Notes: generated by a model not told the origin, from the letters alone. Positions 30,962-40,270 are shown, counted from the stretch's first letter. The stretch: DNA of 64,000 bases from Lachnospiraceae bacterium (GCA_022792335.1 JAAWAV010000053.1:1-64000), one strand, 5' to 3'. A program made the numbers and translations.

Positions 30962-32708
30962 ACAGAAAAAGAAGGCGGAGAAAGGGACCATGAAAAAGGT
31001 CCTTCGCTATATTAAAAGATATTGGTTCTTTGTGCTGATGTCTCTGATCTTTGCGGCGGCTACAGTGGCTCTTACGCTCTATATCCCTATTTTAACAGGC
31101 AGGGCCATCGATTTTATCATCGGTCCGGGGAAGGTGGATTTCGGAGAAATCCGAAAGGTACTTGAGACGATTGTCGTGGTGATTGTTCTGACGGCAGTTT
31201 CTCAGTGGATGATGAATCTATGCAATAACCGCATTACTTACCGGGTGATTCGGGACATCCGTCAGGACGCTTTTGCGAAAATTGAGATTCTTCCTTTAAA
31301 ATACATTGACGGCCATTCTTACGGCGAGGTGGTAAGCCGTGTGATAGCCGACGTGGATCAGTTTGCGGATGGATTGCTGATGGGCTTTACCCAGCTTTTT
31401 ACTGGCGTTATGACCATCGTGGGGACTCTTGTATTTATGCTGTCCGTCAATGTGGGGATTACTCTGGTAGTGGTGGTGATTACGCCGGTTTCTCTGTTTG
31501 TGGCCAGTTTTATTGCAAAAAAGACTTATTCCATGTTTAAACTTCAGTCGGAAACGAGGGGGGAGCAGACAGCTCTGATTGAGGAAGCGATCGGAAATCA
31601 GAAGGTAGTCCAGGCCTTTGGCCATGAGGAGGAGACAAAAGCACAGTTTGACGAAATCAACGGAAGGCTGCAGGCCTGTTCCCTGCGGGCAATCTTTTTC
31701 TCCTCTCTGGTAAATCCCTGCACCAGATTTGTAAACAGCCTGGTCTATACCGGCGTGGGCATTGCCGGAGCCTTTTCAGCCATTGCCGGTGGAATCAGCG
31801 TGGGTCAGCTTTCCTGTTTCCTGACTTATGCCAATCAGTATACGAAGCCTTTTAATGAGATCTCCGGCGTGGTAACGGAGCTCCAGAATGCCTTAGCCTG
31901 CGCTGCAAGGATTTTCGAGCTGATCGAGGAGGAGCCGCAGGTTCCCGACCGGGCGGATGCCGGGACGCTGGGGAAGGCAGAGGGGAACATTTCCATCGAG
32001 CATGTGTCCTTTTCTTATCATCCTTCGCAGAAGCTGATTGAGGATTTTAATCTGAAGGTGAGGCCGGGCCAGCGGGTAGCGATAGTGGGCCCTACCGGCT
32101 GCGGAAAGACCACCATGATCAATCTGCTGATGCGGTTTTATGACGTGGATGCCGGCCAGATCCGGGTGGATGGCAAGGAGATACGGGAGATTACCAGAAA
32201 GAGTCTGAGGGAAAATTATGGTATGGTGCTCCAGGATACCTGGCTGCGAAACGGTACCATCCGGGAGAACATCGCTATGGGACGGCCGGAGGCTTCCGAG
32301 GAGGAATTTGTCCAGGCGGCGAAGGCTTCCCATGCTCACAGCTTTATCAAGCGTTTACCCCAGGGTTATGACACGGTAATTACTGAGGATGGGGATAATC
32401 TCTCTCAGGGGCAGAAGCAGCTTTTGTGTATCACCAGAGTCATGCTTTGCCTGCCGCCTATGCTGATTCTGGATGAGGCGACTTCTTCCATCGATACAAG
32501 GACGGAGATCCGGATTCAACAGGCCTTTGCCAAGATGATGGAAGGCCGGACCAGCTTCATTGTGGCTCACCGTCTGTCTACCATCAAAGAAGCGGATGTG
32601 ATTCTGGTTATGAAGGACGGAAGCATCATCGAACAGGGAAACCATCAGGAGCTCTTGGAGCGAAACGGTTTCTATGCGAAGCTTTACAACAGTCAGTTCG
32701 CAGGATAG
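30954..32708 (+). CDS. ABC exporter half-transporter, catalytic subunit
   Basis: 584 aa. Six-helix membrane domain after a charged N-terminus, then an ATPase domain with Walker A GPTGCGKTT, Q-loop MVLQDTWL, signature LSQGQKQLL, Walker B MLILDEATSS with the catalytic Glu, and switch His in VAHRLST. The signature motif departs from LSGGQ at its third position. In a heterodimer this signature faces the Walker motifs of the first subunit, so both defects fall in the same nucleotide site and leave one working site. ATG 30954 has AAGGAGGTG at 7 nt; it overlaps the upstream gene. Confidence 0.9.
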   Translation: MAEQKKKAEKGTMKKVLRYIKRYWFFVLMSLIFAAATVALTLYIPILTGRAIDFIIGPGKVDFGEIRKVLETIVVVIVLTAVSQWMMNLCNNRITYRVIRDIRQDAFAKIEILPLKYIDGHSYGEVVSRVIADVDQFADGLLMGFTQLFTGVMTIVGTLVFMLSVNVGITLVVVVITPVSLFVASFIAKKTYSMFKLQSETRGEQTALIEEAIGNQKVVQAFGHEEETKAQFDEINGRLQACSLRAIFFSSLVNPCTRFVNSLVYTGVGIAGAFSAIAGGISVGQLSCFLTYANQYTKPFNEISGVVTELQNALACAARIFELIEEEPQVPDRADAGTLGKAEGNISIEHVSFSYHPSQKLIEDFNLKVRPGQRVAIVGPTGCGKTTMINLLMRFYDVDAGQIRVDGKEIREITRKSLRENYGMVLQDTWLRNGTIRENIAMGRPEASEEEFVQAAKASHAHSFIKRLPQGYDTVITEDGDNLSQGQKQLLCITRVMLCLPPMLILDEATSSIDTRTEIRIQQAFAKMMEGRTSFIVAHRLSTIKEADVILVMKDGSIIEQGNHQELLERNGFYAKLYNSQFAG

Positions 32709-32723
32709 GCAGGACGTTCAAAC

Positions 32724-32760
32724 AAGACCGTCGGATTCCAGTATCGGCCCGACGGTTTTG
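32724..32760 (+). terminator. Terminator of the ABC exporter operon
   Basis: AAGACCGTCGG/CCGACGGTTTTG hairpin, 15 bp after the stop codon. Confidence 0.8.
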
Positions 32761-32776
32761 CCCTGCCTTAGAATAA

Positions 32777-32792
32777 AAGTAAGCGCGTACTT
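32777..32792. promoter_or_regulatory. Candidate operator overlapping a -35 box
   Basis: AAGTA-N6-TACTT inverted repeat whose right arm overlaps the -35 box of the next promoter; a wider AGTAAG/CTTACT dyad surrounds it. This is the usual spot for a TetR/MarR-type repressor. Confidence 0.45.
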
Positions 32793-32819
32793 GTCCACTT
32801 ACTCCTGCAATGATATAAT
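32791..32819 (+). promoter_or_regulatory. Promoter of the GyrI-like gene
   Basis: -35 TTGTCC (32791-32796), 17-bp spacer, -10 TATAAT (32814-32819). Confidence 0.75.
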
Positions 32820-32862
32820 CAATACAGAACAATTGACTTATAGAGGTAGGGAGGATGAGAGG

Positions 32863-33495
32863 ATGGCATTTGATTATAAAAAGGAATACAAGGAATTTTA
32901 TATGCCGAAGAATAAGCCCGGGATCGTTACGGTCCCTGGTATGAACTATATAGCTGTCCGCGGGCAGGGAGATCCGAATACAGAAGATGGAGAATACAAA
33001 CAGGCAATCGGCCTTTTGTACGGTATTGCCTTTACTATCAAAATGAGCAAAAAGGGGAGTCATCAGATCGAAGGATATTTTGACTATGTGGTACCGCCGC
33101 TGGAGGGCTTCTGGTGGCAGGACGGTATAGAGGGAATCGATTATGCCCATAAGGAGAAGTTCCAGTGGATATCTGTGATTCGCTTGCCGGATTTTGTGAC
33201 ACAATCAGAATTTGAGTGGGCAGTAAGAGAGGCGTCTAGGAAAAAGAAAACGGATTTTTCCAAGGCTGAATTTCTGACTTATGACGAAGGGCTGTGCGTG
33301 CAGTGTATGCACATCGGTCCTTATGACAGCGAACCTGCCACCGTGGCGCTTATGCATGAGTTTATGGAGAAAGAGGGGTATAGACTGGATATCACACAAC
33401 AGCGCCTCCACCACGAGATTTATCTGAGTGACGCCAGGAGAGTTGCTCCTGAGCGGTTAAAGACTGTAATCCGGCATCCGATAAAGAAAATATGA
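32863..33495 (+). CDS. GyrI-like small-molecule-binding protein
   Basis: 210 aa, cytosolic. The protein has the SHS2-repeat layout of stand-alone GyrI-like/YjcF-type domains: PGMNYIAVRGQGDPN near the start, a central FDYVVPPLEGFWW segment with a conserved Trp pair, and C-terminal MHIGPYDSEPATVALMHEFM followed by HHEIYLSDARRVAPERLKT. Members bind hydrophobic or cationic compounds and some hydrolyse them (cyclopropanoid and related reactive compounds). No DNA-binding domain is attached. AGGGAGG lies 9 nt before the ATG; a larger open frame beginning upstream covers the promoter and was rejected. It is monocistronic. Confidence 0.8.
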   Translation: MAFDYKKEYKEFYMPKNKPGIVTVPGMNYIAVRGQGDPNTEDGEYKQAIGLLYGIAFTIKMSKKGSHQIEGYFDYVVPPLEGFWWQDGIEGIDYAHKEKFQWISVIRLPDFVTQSEFEWAVREASRKKKTDFSKAEFLTYDEGLCVQCMHIGPYDSEPATVALMHEFMEKEGYRLDITQQRLHHEIYLSDARRVAPERLKTVIRHPIKKI

Positions 33496-33502
33496 GTATG
33501 AT

Positions 33503-33536
33503 AGAACCGGCGTGGGGTTATCCACGCCGGTTCTGG
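33503..33536. terminator. Hairpin between convergent genes
   Basis: Perfect AGAACCGGCGTGG/TCCACGCCGGTTCT stem. The T-run is weak, but the position 8 bp after the stop suggests termination or mRNA end protection. The 120 bp beyond it up to hpf hold no feature I can support. Confidence 0.6.
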
Positions 33537-33656
33537 TATTTGCACGACCGATTTTATACAAAAAGATACGGAAAAGAAAAATACAACCAACTATCCGCAC
33601 CTTAGGCGGCTAGAGGGAAAGAACGTCCTCCTACGCGATTATTGACCGCGGAGGAA

Positions 33657-34184
33657 TCAGAAATCCGGCTCAATGAGTCCGTAGGTATTTCCCTTCCTTT
33701 TATATACTACGCTGACTTCATCCGTCTCACTGTTACGGAATACGAAGAAATTGTGGCCCAAAAGTTCCATCTGGACACAGGCTTCCTCCGGATCCATGGG
33801 TTTTACTGCAAAACGCTTGGTACGCACAATCTGGACGGTTTCAGGCTCGTCCGCTTCTTCTTCGATATACGCTTCAGAAAAGGAAGCAGCGTTTTGTTTC
33901 TGGTCCACCAGCTTGGTTTTGTAGCGTTTGAGCTGGCGCTCAATGATTTCTTCCACCAGGTCAATGGAAACATACATATCGTTACTGACCTGCTCGGAAC
34001 GGATAATAGAACCTTTGACGGGAATGGTGACTTCGATCTTCTGGCGGTCTTTTTCAACGCTTAAGGTGACATGGACTTCTGTAGCAGGAGTAAAGTACCG
34101 CTCCAGCTTGCCGATTTTTTCATGAATTGCGTTTTTGAGACCTTCGGTAATGTCGATATTTCTTCCGGTAATGATATACTGCAT
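33657..34184 (-). CDS. hpf: Long-form ribosome hibernation promoting factor
   Basis: 175 aa. The N-terminal RaiA/YfiA domain (MQYIITGRNIDITEGLKNAI, IGKLERYF, VTIPVKGSIIRSEQ) binds the 30S decoding region. A linker of about 35 acidic residues leads to the C-terminal dimerisation domain (RTKRFAVKPMDPEEACVQ, HNFFVFRN, YKRKGNTYGLIEP), which links two ribosomes into inactive 100S dimers in stationary phase. Length and layout are those of the long form found in Firmicutes. The minus-strand ATG at 34184 has AAAAGGAG upstream; a longer open frame extending to 34307 has no ribosome-binding site and is not conserved-looking. Confidence 0.94.
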   Translation of the reverse strand: MQYIITGRNIDITEGLKNAIHEKIGKLERYFTPATEVHVTLSVEKDRQKIEVTIPVKGSIIRSEQVSNDMYVSIDLVEEIIERQLKRYKTKLVDQKQNAASFSEAYIEEEADEPETVQIVRTKRFAVKPMDPEEACVQMELLGHNFFVFRNSETDEVSVVYKRKGNTYGLIEPDF

Positions 34185-34274
34185 AACACCAACTCCTTTT
34201 TCAGCGTATTTTTGGAATCGCCTGTAAAATGGCGCTCCTGAACCCACCTCAATGACAGGATGGATTATAAAGAA

Positions 34275-34302
34275 ATTATACCATATAATAAAAAAATTAC
34301 AA
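34275..34302 (-). promoter_or_regulatory. Promoter of hpf
   Basis: On the minus strand -35 TTGTAA, 16-bp spacer, extended -10 TGG-TATAAT (34275-34280). It gives a leader of about 85 nt. Confidence 0.65.
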
Positions 34303-34468
34303 GGCAAAACAGGAAAAAACAGAGGAATTGTTTGACAACAAAGACTTAAGAAAAAGCGAAAAATGGAAGAACATAGGGGCGGAAAAAGTCAAGTAAAAAA
34401 TCATGAAAAGAGTCAAAAAACGGAAAATTTGGTTAAGTTCACAAAACAGATGTTTTTTACTGCGATGG

Positions 34469-34581
34469 TTGTCCACAGAAAAGTGCATTGTGGATAATGT
34501 GGATAAGTTCGGGGATAAGTAGAAAAATGAAGGAAATCAGTGGGAATTTTAGTGGATAACTTTTGTGGATAATGTGGATAA
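34469..34581. promoter_or_regulatory. Cluster of DnaA boxes
   Basis: Four perfect TGTGGATAA boxes (rc of TTATCCACA) lie at 34489-34497, 34498-34506, 34564-34572 and 34573-34581. They form two head-to-tail pairs with zero spacing. Near matches: TTGTCCACA (34469-34477), AGTGGATAA (34551-34559) and a two-mismatch CGGGGATAA (34510-34518). About 170 bp of AT-rich DNA lies to the left. No dnaA or dnaN is next to it. The rest of the 705-bp hpf-secA gap (34582-34809) shows no supported gene. Confidence 0.75.
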
Positions 34582-34809
34582 GTCTGCGGCGGGATTGTCC
34601 GAAAAGGAGGAAACAGGCTGTCGTTTTGTGCAAGTTGTATAAGATTCCTTATGAGACGGAGCTCTGGGAATGTTACGGCCTGTTAGAATCTGCTGTCTGC
34701 AGGTACTCAAGCTCTGTTTTGGCCTGCTAGGAAGAGCCTGGAGTGCCTGGCGGAGGGGAGATTCTGACGGATCGATGGATAGCCTGGCAGATGAAATAGG
34801 ATAAAATAG

Positions 34810-34838
34810 TTGAAGGAAATGAAAGTTGGTGTTACAAT
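34810..34838 (+). promoter_or_regulatory. Probable secA promoter
   Basis: -35 TTGAAG (34810-34815), 17-bp spacer, -10 TACAAT (34833-34838), 51 bp before the start codon. Confidence 0.6.
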
Positions 34839-34889
34839 AGAAAAGATTTACAGTTGTCTGTTTGAGAAAAGAAGCAGGAGCGTATAAAA

Positions 34890-37466
34890 ATGGGTTTGAT
34901 GCAGAAGCTATTTGGAACACACAGCGAGCGTGAGATCAAGTTAATAAAGCCGGTGATGGACAAGATTGTCGCCATGCGGCCGGAGATGATGAAGCTTTCT
35001 GACGGGGAACTGAAAGATAAAACAAAGGAATTTAAGAGCAGGCTGGAAAAGGGCGAAACTCTGGACGCGCTTATGCCGGAAGCCTATGCGGTAGTGCGGG
35101 AGGCGGCTAGGCGGGTACTCAATATGGAACATTATCCGGTACAGGTTCTGGGAGGGATTATTCTCCATCAGGGCCGGATCGCGGAGATGAAAACTGGTGA
35201 AGGAAAAACTCTGGTGGCAACTCTTCCTGCCTATCTAAATGCTCTGGAGGGCCAGGGTGTTCATATCGTGACGGTCAACGATTATCTGGCAAAGCGTGAT
35301 GCGGAGTGGATGGGACAAGTTCATGAATTTTTGGGACTGAGCGTTGGCGTTGTATTAAACAGTATGACAAACGACGAGCGGCGGGAAGCCTACAACTGTG
35401 ACATCACCTATGTGACCAACAATGAGCTTGGTTTTGATTATTTAAGGGACAACATGGTGATTTACAAAGAACAGCTTGTGCTCCGGGAGCTTCACTATGC
35501 AATCGTCGACGAGGTAGACTCCGTCTTGATTGACGAGGCCAGGACGCCGCTTATTATTTCCGGCCAGAGTGGAAAATCCACCAAGCTCTATGAGGTCTGC
35601 GACAGTCTGGCAAAACGGCTGGGACGAGGCGAGGCCAGCGGCGAGATGACCAAGATGGCCGCTATTATGAAAGAGGAGATTACGGAGACCGGCGATTTCA
35701 TTGTCAATGAAAAGGAAAAGATTGTGAGCCTGACGGCCCAGGGAGTTTCCAGGGTGGAGCAATTCTTTCATATTGAAAATCTGGCCGATCCGGAGAATCT
35801 GGAGATCCAGCATAACATTGATTTGGCGCTCAGAGCCAACTATCTGATGTTCAGAGATCAGGACTATGTGGTTAAGGATGACCAGGTGCTGATTGTTGAT
35901 GAATTTACGGGACGTATTATGCCGGGGCGTCGTTATTCCGACGGGCTTCATCAGGCGATTGAGGCCAAGGAACATGTGAAAGTGAAACGGGAGAGCAAGA
36001 CGCTTGCCACCATTACGTTCCAGAATTTCTTCAATAAATTTGATAAAAAGGCGGGGATGACCGGTACGGCTCTGACGGAAGAGAAGGAGTTTCGGGATAT
36101 CTACGGGATGGATGTCATTGAGATTCCCACGAATCGGCCGGTCGTTCGAAATGACCGACAGGACGCTGTTTATAAGACGAGGAAGGAAAAGTTGAATGCG
36201 GTGGTAGAGGAGGTTTTGGAGGCCCACAGGAAGGGGCAGCCGGTTCTGGTCGGTACCATCAACATTGACTCTTCAGAGGAGATCAGCGGGCTTCTCAGGA
36301 AAAAGGGGATTGCCCACAAGGTATTAAACGCCAAGTTCCACGAGATGGAGGCTGAGATTGTCGCAGAAGCAGGCATTCACGGGGCCGTGACCATTGCCAC
36401 CAACATGGCGGGCCGTGGTACGGATATCAAGCTGGATGAGGAAGCCAAGGCGGCAGGAGGGCTTAAGATCATCGGAACGGAGCGCCACGAGTCCAGGCGT
36501 ATTGACAATCAGCTTCGGGGCCGGTCTGGTCGCCAGGGCGATCCGGGCGAATCCAGGTTTTATATTAGCCTGGAGGATGATCTGATGCGTCTGTTCGGGT
36601 CAGAACGTCTGATGTCGGTGTTTAATGCGCTGGGCGTGGAGGACGGCGAGGAGATTGAGCACAAGATGCTTTCCAGCGCCATTGAAAAGGCTCAGAAGAA
36701 GATCGAGGGCAATAACTTTGGAATCCGGAAACGGCTTCTGGACTATGACCAGGTGATGAATGAGCAGCGCGAGGTGATTTACGCGGAGCGCCGCCGGGTG
36801 TTAGACGGCGAGAGTATGCGGGATGTGATTTACAAGATGATCACCGACACAGTAGAAAATGCTGTGGACGCTACGATTTCCGATGACCAGTCTCCGGAAG
36901 AGTGGGACGTGGGAGGACTGAACGACCTGCTTTCCCCGGCGATTCCGGTAAAACCGGTGGAGCTTTCTGAAGCGGATTATGGTTCCTTCAACAAAGGAAA
37001 GCTGAAGCATATGCTGAAGGAAGAGGCTGTAAAGCTCTATGAAGAAAAGGAGGCCCAGTTCCCGGAAGCAGAGCAGGTGCGAGAGCTGGAGCGGGTGATT
37101 CTCCTTAAGGTTATCGACCGGAAGTGGATGGACCACATCGACGACATGGATCAGTTAAGACAGGGGATCGGCCTTCAGGCCTATGGCCAGAGGGATCCGC
37201 TTGTGGAATATAAAATGGCAGGCTATGAGATGTTTGACTCTATGACGGCCAATATCCAGGAGGAAACCATCAAGCTTCTTTTCCACGTTCGCGTGGAGCA
37301 GAAGGTGGAACGGGAGCAGGTAGCCAAGGTGACTGGTACCAATAAAGACGATTCCCTGACCAATGCCCCCAAGAAGCGGGAGACCAAGAAGGTATATCCC
37401 AATGATCCCTGTCCTTGCGGCTCCGGTAAGAAGTATAAGCAGTGCTGCGGACGTTTGGAAAAGTAG
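34890..37466 (+). CDS. secA: Preprotein translocase ATPase SecA
   Basis: 858 aa. It is the motor that pushes unfolded secretory proteins through SecYEG. The sequence has Walker A within [20 protein letters not shown], the [12 protein letters not shown] motif, [19 protein letters not shown] (Walker B and motif II), the preprotein-binding insertion, [19 protein letters not shown], and [11 protein letters not shown] helicase motifs, then the scaffold domain and a C-terminal zinc-binding tail [13 protein letters not shown] that contacts SecB or lipids. Length is typical. The ATG has CAGGAG upstream. A gene order secA-prfB is conserved in Firmicutes and seen here. Confidence 0.97.
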   Translation: MGLMQKLFGTHSEREIKLIKPVMDKIVAMRPEMMKLSDGELKDKTKEFKSRLEKGETLDALMPEAYAVVREAARRVLNMEHYPVQVLGGIILHQGRIAEMKTGEGKTLVATLPAYLNALEGQGVHIVTVNDYLAKRDAEWMGQVHEFLGLSVGVVLNSMTNDERREAYNCDITYVTNNELGFDYLRDNMVIYKEQLVLRELHYAIVDEVDSVLIDEARTPLIISGQSGKSTKLYEVCDSLAKRLGRGEASGEMTKMAAIMKEEITETGDFIVNEKEKIVSLTAQGVSRVEQFFHIENLADPENLEIQHNIDLALRANYLMFRDQDYVVKDDQVLIVDEFTGRIMPGRRYSDGLHQAIEAKEHVKVKRESKTLATITFQNFFNKFDKKAGMTGTALTEEKEFRDIYGMDVIEIPTNRPVVRNDRQDAVYKTRKEKLNAVVEEVLEAHRKGQPVLVGTINIDSSEEISGLLRKKGIAHKVLNAKFHEMEAEIVAEAGIHGAVTIATNMAGRGTDIKLDEEAKAAGGLKIIGTERHESRRIDNQLRGRSGRQGDPGESRFYISLEDDLMRLFGSERLMSVFNALGVEDGEEIEHKMLSSAIEKAQKKIEGNNFGIRKRLLDYDQVMNEQREVIYAERRRVLDGESMRDVIYKMITDTVENAVDATISDDQSPEEWDVGGLNDLLSPAIPVKPVELSEADYGSFNKGKLKHMLKEEAVKLYEEKEAQFPEAEQVRELERVILLKVIDRKWMDHIDDMDQLRQGIGLQAYGQRDPLVEYKMAGYEMFDSMTANIQEETIKLLFHVRVEQKVEREQVAKVTGTNKDDSLTNAPKKRETKKVYPNDPCPCGSGKKYKQCCGRLEK

Positions 37467-37617
37467 TTTACCCGTAATCGGAGGCGAAGTAAAACAAAAA
37501 ATCGCCGTGCCCAGCCGGGAAGCGGAGAGGAAGTTCATGGTGTGAAACACTCGGATGAAGTCCCTGTCAGAGATCTCATCCAAGTTTAAAATAATAAAAG
37601 GAAAGAAGGTGAAGCTA

Positions 37618-38734
37618 TTGGTAGAGCTTGACGCATTCAAGGGCGAACTTGCCGCTCTGGAAAAACCTTTAGTGGAAGTGAGGGATTCACTTTAACCTGA
37701 CTGGAAAAAGTGAACGAATCGCAGAATTGGAAAAATATCTGGAAGAGCCGGATTTTTGGAACGATGCGGCCCGATCCTCAAAGATTATGCAGGAGATGAA
37801 AAATCTGAAGGATACGGTGGAAGAGTTCCACGGCCTGGAAGAAAAAATGGAAGAAATCCAGATTCTTCTGGAGATGGGTTACGAGGAAAACGATGCTTCT
37901 GTAATTCCGGAGATTGAAGAGGGCCTGAAAGAACTGGGAGACAGACTGGAAGAAATTCGGCTGTCTACTCTGTTATCCGGCGAGTACGACAGAGACAACG
38001 CCATTTTGACCCTTCACGCGGGGGCCGGTGGTACAGAGTCCTGTGACTGGGCCGGGATGCTTTACCGGATGTACACCCGCTGGGCGGAGAGAAAGGGCTT
38101 CACTACAGAGGTGCTGGACTATCTGGACGGCGAGGAAGCGGGGATTAAGTCGGTGACAGTGCAGATCAACGGTATGAACGCTTTCGGTTATCTCAAATCG
38201 GAGCGAGGCGTTCACCGACTGGTACGGATTTCGCCCTTCAATGCGGCGGGAAAGCGGCAGACTTCTTTCGTTTCCTGCGACGTGATGCCAGACATTGAGG
38301 AAGATATTGACATTGAGATCAATCCGGACGAACTTCGGATTGACACTTACCGCTCCAGCGGGGCTGGCGGTCAGCATATCAATAAGACATCTTCGGCCAT
38401 CCGGATTACTCATCTGCCCACCGGAATTGTGGTACAGTGTCAGAATGAGCGCTCTCAGCATATGAATAAGGACAAGGCCATGCAGATGTTAAAGGCCAGG
38501 CTCCTTCTCTTAAAGCAGCAGGAGAATGCAGAGAAGATTTCTGACATCCGGGGAGATGTGAAGGAGATCGGCTGGGGAAATCAGATCCGTTCCTATGTCA
38601 TGCAGCCCTATACCATGGTGAAAGATCACAGGACCAACGAAGAGAGCGGGAACGTGGCAAGCGTCCTGGACGGAAACCTGGACGGCTTTATCAGCGCTTA
38701 TTTAAAATATCTGAAATTAGGAGAACAGAAGTAA
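37618..38734 (+). CDS. prfB: Peptide chain release factor 2 with programmed +1 frameshift
   Basis: About 371 aa when joined as 37618-37692 plus 37694-38734. The first 25 codons (VELDAFKGELAALEKPLVEV, then RDSL) end at CTT TAA. Skipping one T continues NLTGKSERIAELEKYLEEPD, matching the known N-terminus of RF2. The main body has ISPF (the SPF stop-recognition tripeptide), GAGGQHINKT (GGQ, peptide release) and the C-terminal NVASVLDGNLDGFI. RF2 ends translation at UGA and UAA. The probable start is TTG 37618 with GAAGGTG upstream; GTG 37609 in the same frame is an alternative. The stop at the shift site is UAA, not the usual UGA. Confidence 0.92.
37683..37696 (+). promoter_or_regulatory. prfB +1 frameshift site
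   Basis: SD-like GTGAGGGA just upstream and slippery CTT-TAA-C at 37690-37696. In the usual site, AGGGGG-TAT-CTT-TGA-C, the anti-SD pairing and slow UGA reading shift ribosomes by +1 when RF2 is scarce. Confidence 0.85.
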
Positions 38735-38771
38735 TCCGATGCTCAAAAGGAGCAGACAAACAAAAAATAGG

Positions 38772-38822
38772 GAAACCGCCGCAAAACAGAGAAATCCTCT
38801 GAGGCGGCGGTTTCTTTTTTTA
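38772..38822 (+). terminator. Terminator after prfB
   Basis: GAAACCGCCGC/GCGGCGGTTTC hairpin with 21-nt loop followed by eight Ts. Confidence 0.88.
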
Positions 38823-38853
38823 CTACCAATTTAATGGAATTGTGGAGGGACAT

Positions 38854-39327
38854 ATGTCATACGAACGAGTAAAAAGTTATTTTGAGAACGAGAATTTGAG
38901 CGATCGGGTCATGGTGTTTGAAAAGTCCAGCGCCACCGTGGAGGAGGCGGCAGAAGCAGTAGGTTGCGAGGCAAAGCAGATCGCAAAAACCATGTCCTTT
39001 CTGCAAAAAGAGGGGCCGGCGCTGATCGTTACGGCCGGGGATGCAAGGGTAGACAACAAAAAATATAAAGAGGAATTTCATCAGAAAGCGAAGATGATTC
39101 CCGGCGACCAGGTGGAGGCGCAGATCGGACATGCTCCCGGCGGCGTATGCCCCTTCGAGGTAAAGCCGGAAGTAACTGTCTATCTGGATGTTTCCCTGAA
39201 ACGGTTTGAAACGGTCTATCCGGCGGCCGGAAGCGGCCACAGTGCAGTGCGGCTGTCCATTCCCGAGCTGGAAAGACACTCCCGGTTTGTAAAGTGGGTA
39301 GATGTCTGTAGTGGGTATTTGGCCTGA
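38854..39327 (+). CDS. YbaK/EbsC family aminoacyl-tRNA deacylase
   Basis: 157 aa, single YbaK/ProX-like domain. Members hydrolyse mischarged tRNA, commonly Cys-tRNA(Pro), in the cytoplasm. Visible family features are GCEAKQIAKTMSF with the conserved Lys, VTAGDARVDNKKYKE, GHAPGGVCPFEVKP and the final VYPAAGSGHSAVRLS. GGAGGGA lies just before the ATG. The substrate (Cys, Ala or another amino acid) cannot be told from the sequence. It is monocistronic and converges with the GntR gene; no clear terminator lies between, only a short tandem repeat. Confidence 0.87.
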   Translation: MSYERVKSYFENENLSDRVMVFEKSSATVEEAAEAVGCEAKQIAKTMSFLQKEGPALIVTAGDARVDNKKYKEEFHQKAKMIPGDQVEAQIGHAPGGVCPFEVKPEVTVYLDVSLKRFETVYPAAGSGHSAVRLSIPELERHSRFVKWVDVCSGYLA

Positions 39328-39360
39328 ACAATTACGTGACTCCTCTTTACGACGACAGAT

Positions 39361-39441
39361 TTTCGAATAGGAAGGAATCAGATTCGGATACAAAGACTCA
39401 GATTCGGATACGAAGGCTTAGGATTCGAATACAAAGACTCA
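39361..39441. repeat. 20-bp degenerate tandem repeat between convergent genes
   Basis: Three clear units, GATTCGGATACAAAGACTCA (39381), GATTCGGATACGAAGGCTTA (39401) and GATTCGAATACAAAGACTCA (39422), plus a decayed one from 39361. The array reaches the stop codon of the GntR gene. Confidence 0.75.
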
Positions 39442-40209
39442 GAAAGGTCCGTTCCGGCTGCAAAGTTCCACATTCATTCGGTAGCTGTCGCCCCGGTAAG
39501 AAGCCAGAGAGTACTCGAAAGGAATGCCTCCTTCCGTATATGCCACAGTGGAAATATACAGGATGGCGGATCCGGGGATCATACGCAAGAGCCTGGCCAG
39601 GTAATCGTCTGCCAGGGCGGCGTGGATCTGCCGGGTGAGCTTTCCGATCCGGACGTTGCAATGCATTTCCAGGGTCTGGTAAAGAGATTCTTTTTCCAGG
39701 TCGGCCGCTTCCAGGATATCGGCATAGGGAGAGGAGGGAAGGAAGGTTTTGACATAGACCATGGGCTGACCGTTGGCAAACCGGAGCCGTTCCAGACGAA
39801 GTACAGAAGCCTTTGGGGGGAGAGACAGATGCTCCGCGACTTCCTCCATGGCAGACTGCCTTTCCAGGGAAAGGACCTTGGTGGAGGGAACCAGTCCCAT
39901 ACGCTCAGTCTCCTGATTATAGTTCTGGATCTTCTGAATAAAATCGCTGTTTACCTTGGGGCGAGTAATATGGGTACCCCTGGAGCGGAGCCGGTTCAGA
40001 TACCCCTCATGGACCAGGTCAGAGAAGGCCTGGCGGACGGTGGGGCGGGAGACATCCCAGAGAGCGCACAGCTCTTCTTCCGGCGGGACGGCTTCTCCGT
40101 CGGCCAGTGTTCCAGCCTGAATATGCTCGATGAAAAAGGTTTTGATCTGATAATAAAGGGGAATGGGAACCGTTCGGTTCAAAGTAAGCCGGCTGTAGAT
40201 CGGATTCAT
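39439..40209 (-). CDS. GntR-family (HutC/UTRA) regulator
   Basis: 256 aa. The N-terminal GntR winged helix (PLYYQIKTFFIEHIQAGTL, then WDVSRPTVRQAFSDLVHEG and SRGTHI) is joined to a UTRA ligand domain (ASVLRLERLRFANGQPM, IPFEYSLASYRGDSYRM). UTRA regulators bind sugar phosphates or other small metabolites and leave DNA when loaded. It is transcribed divergently from deoC and the sugar kinase, with an 18-bp palindrome over the deoC transcription start, so it very likely represses those genes. Minus-strand AAGGAGG lies 10 nt before the ATG. Confidence 0.9.
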   Translation of the reverse strand: MNPIYSRLTLNRTVPIPLYYQIKTFFIEHIQAGTLADGEAVPPEEELCALWDVSRPTVRQAFSDLVHEGYLNRLRSRGTHITRPKVNSDFIQKIQNYNQETERMGLVPSTKVLSLERQSAMEEVAEHLSLPPKASVLRLERLRFANGQPMVYVKTFLPSSPYADILEAADLEKESLYQTLEMHCNVRIGKLTRQIHAALADDYLARLLRMIPGSAILYISTVAYTEGGIPFEYSLASYRGDSYRMNVELCSRNGPF

Positions 40210-40270
40210 GGTATGATTACCTCCTTACAGGAATTATAAGGGATAAAGGCGAAAAAAACAATGGTTCTAA

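Noticed and set aside
34469-34581. Calling the DnaA-box cluster the chromosomal origin oriC
   Set aside because: No dnaA, dnaN, rpmH or gyrB lies nearby and no GC-skew information is available in the window; kept only as a DnaA-binding cluster.
39361-39441. CRISPR array
   Set aside because: Units abut without unique spacers, number only three to four, and no cas gene is present.
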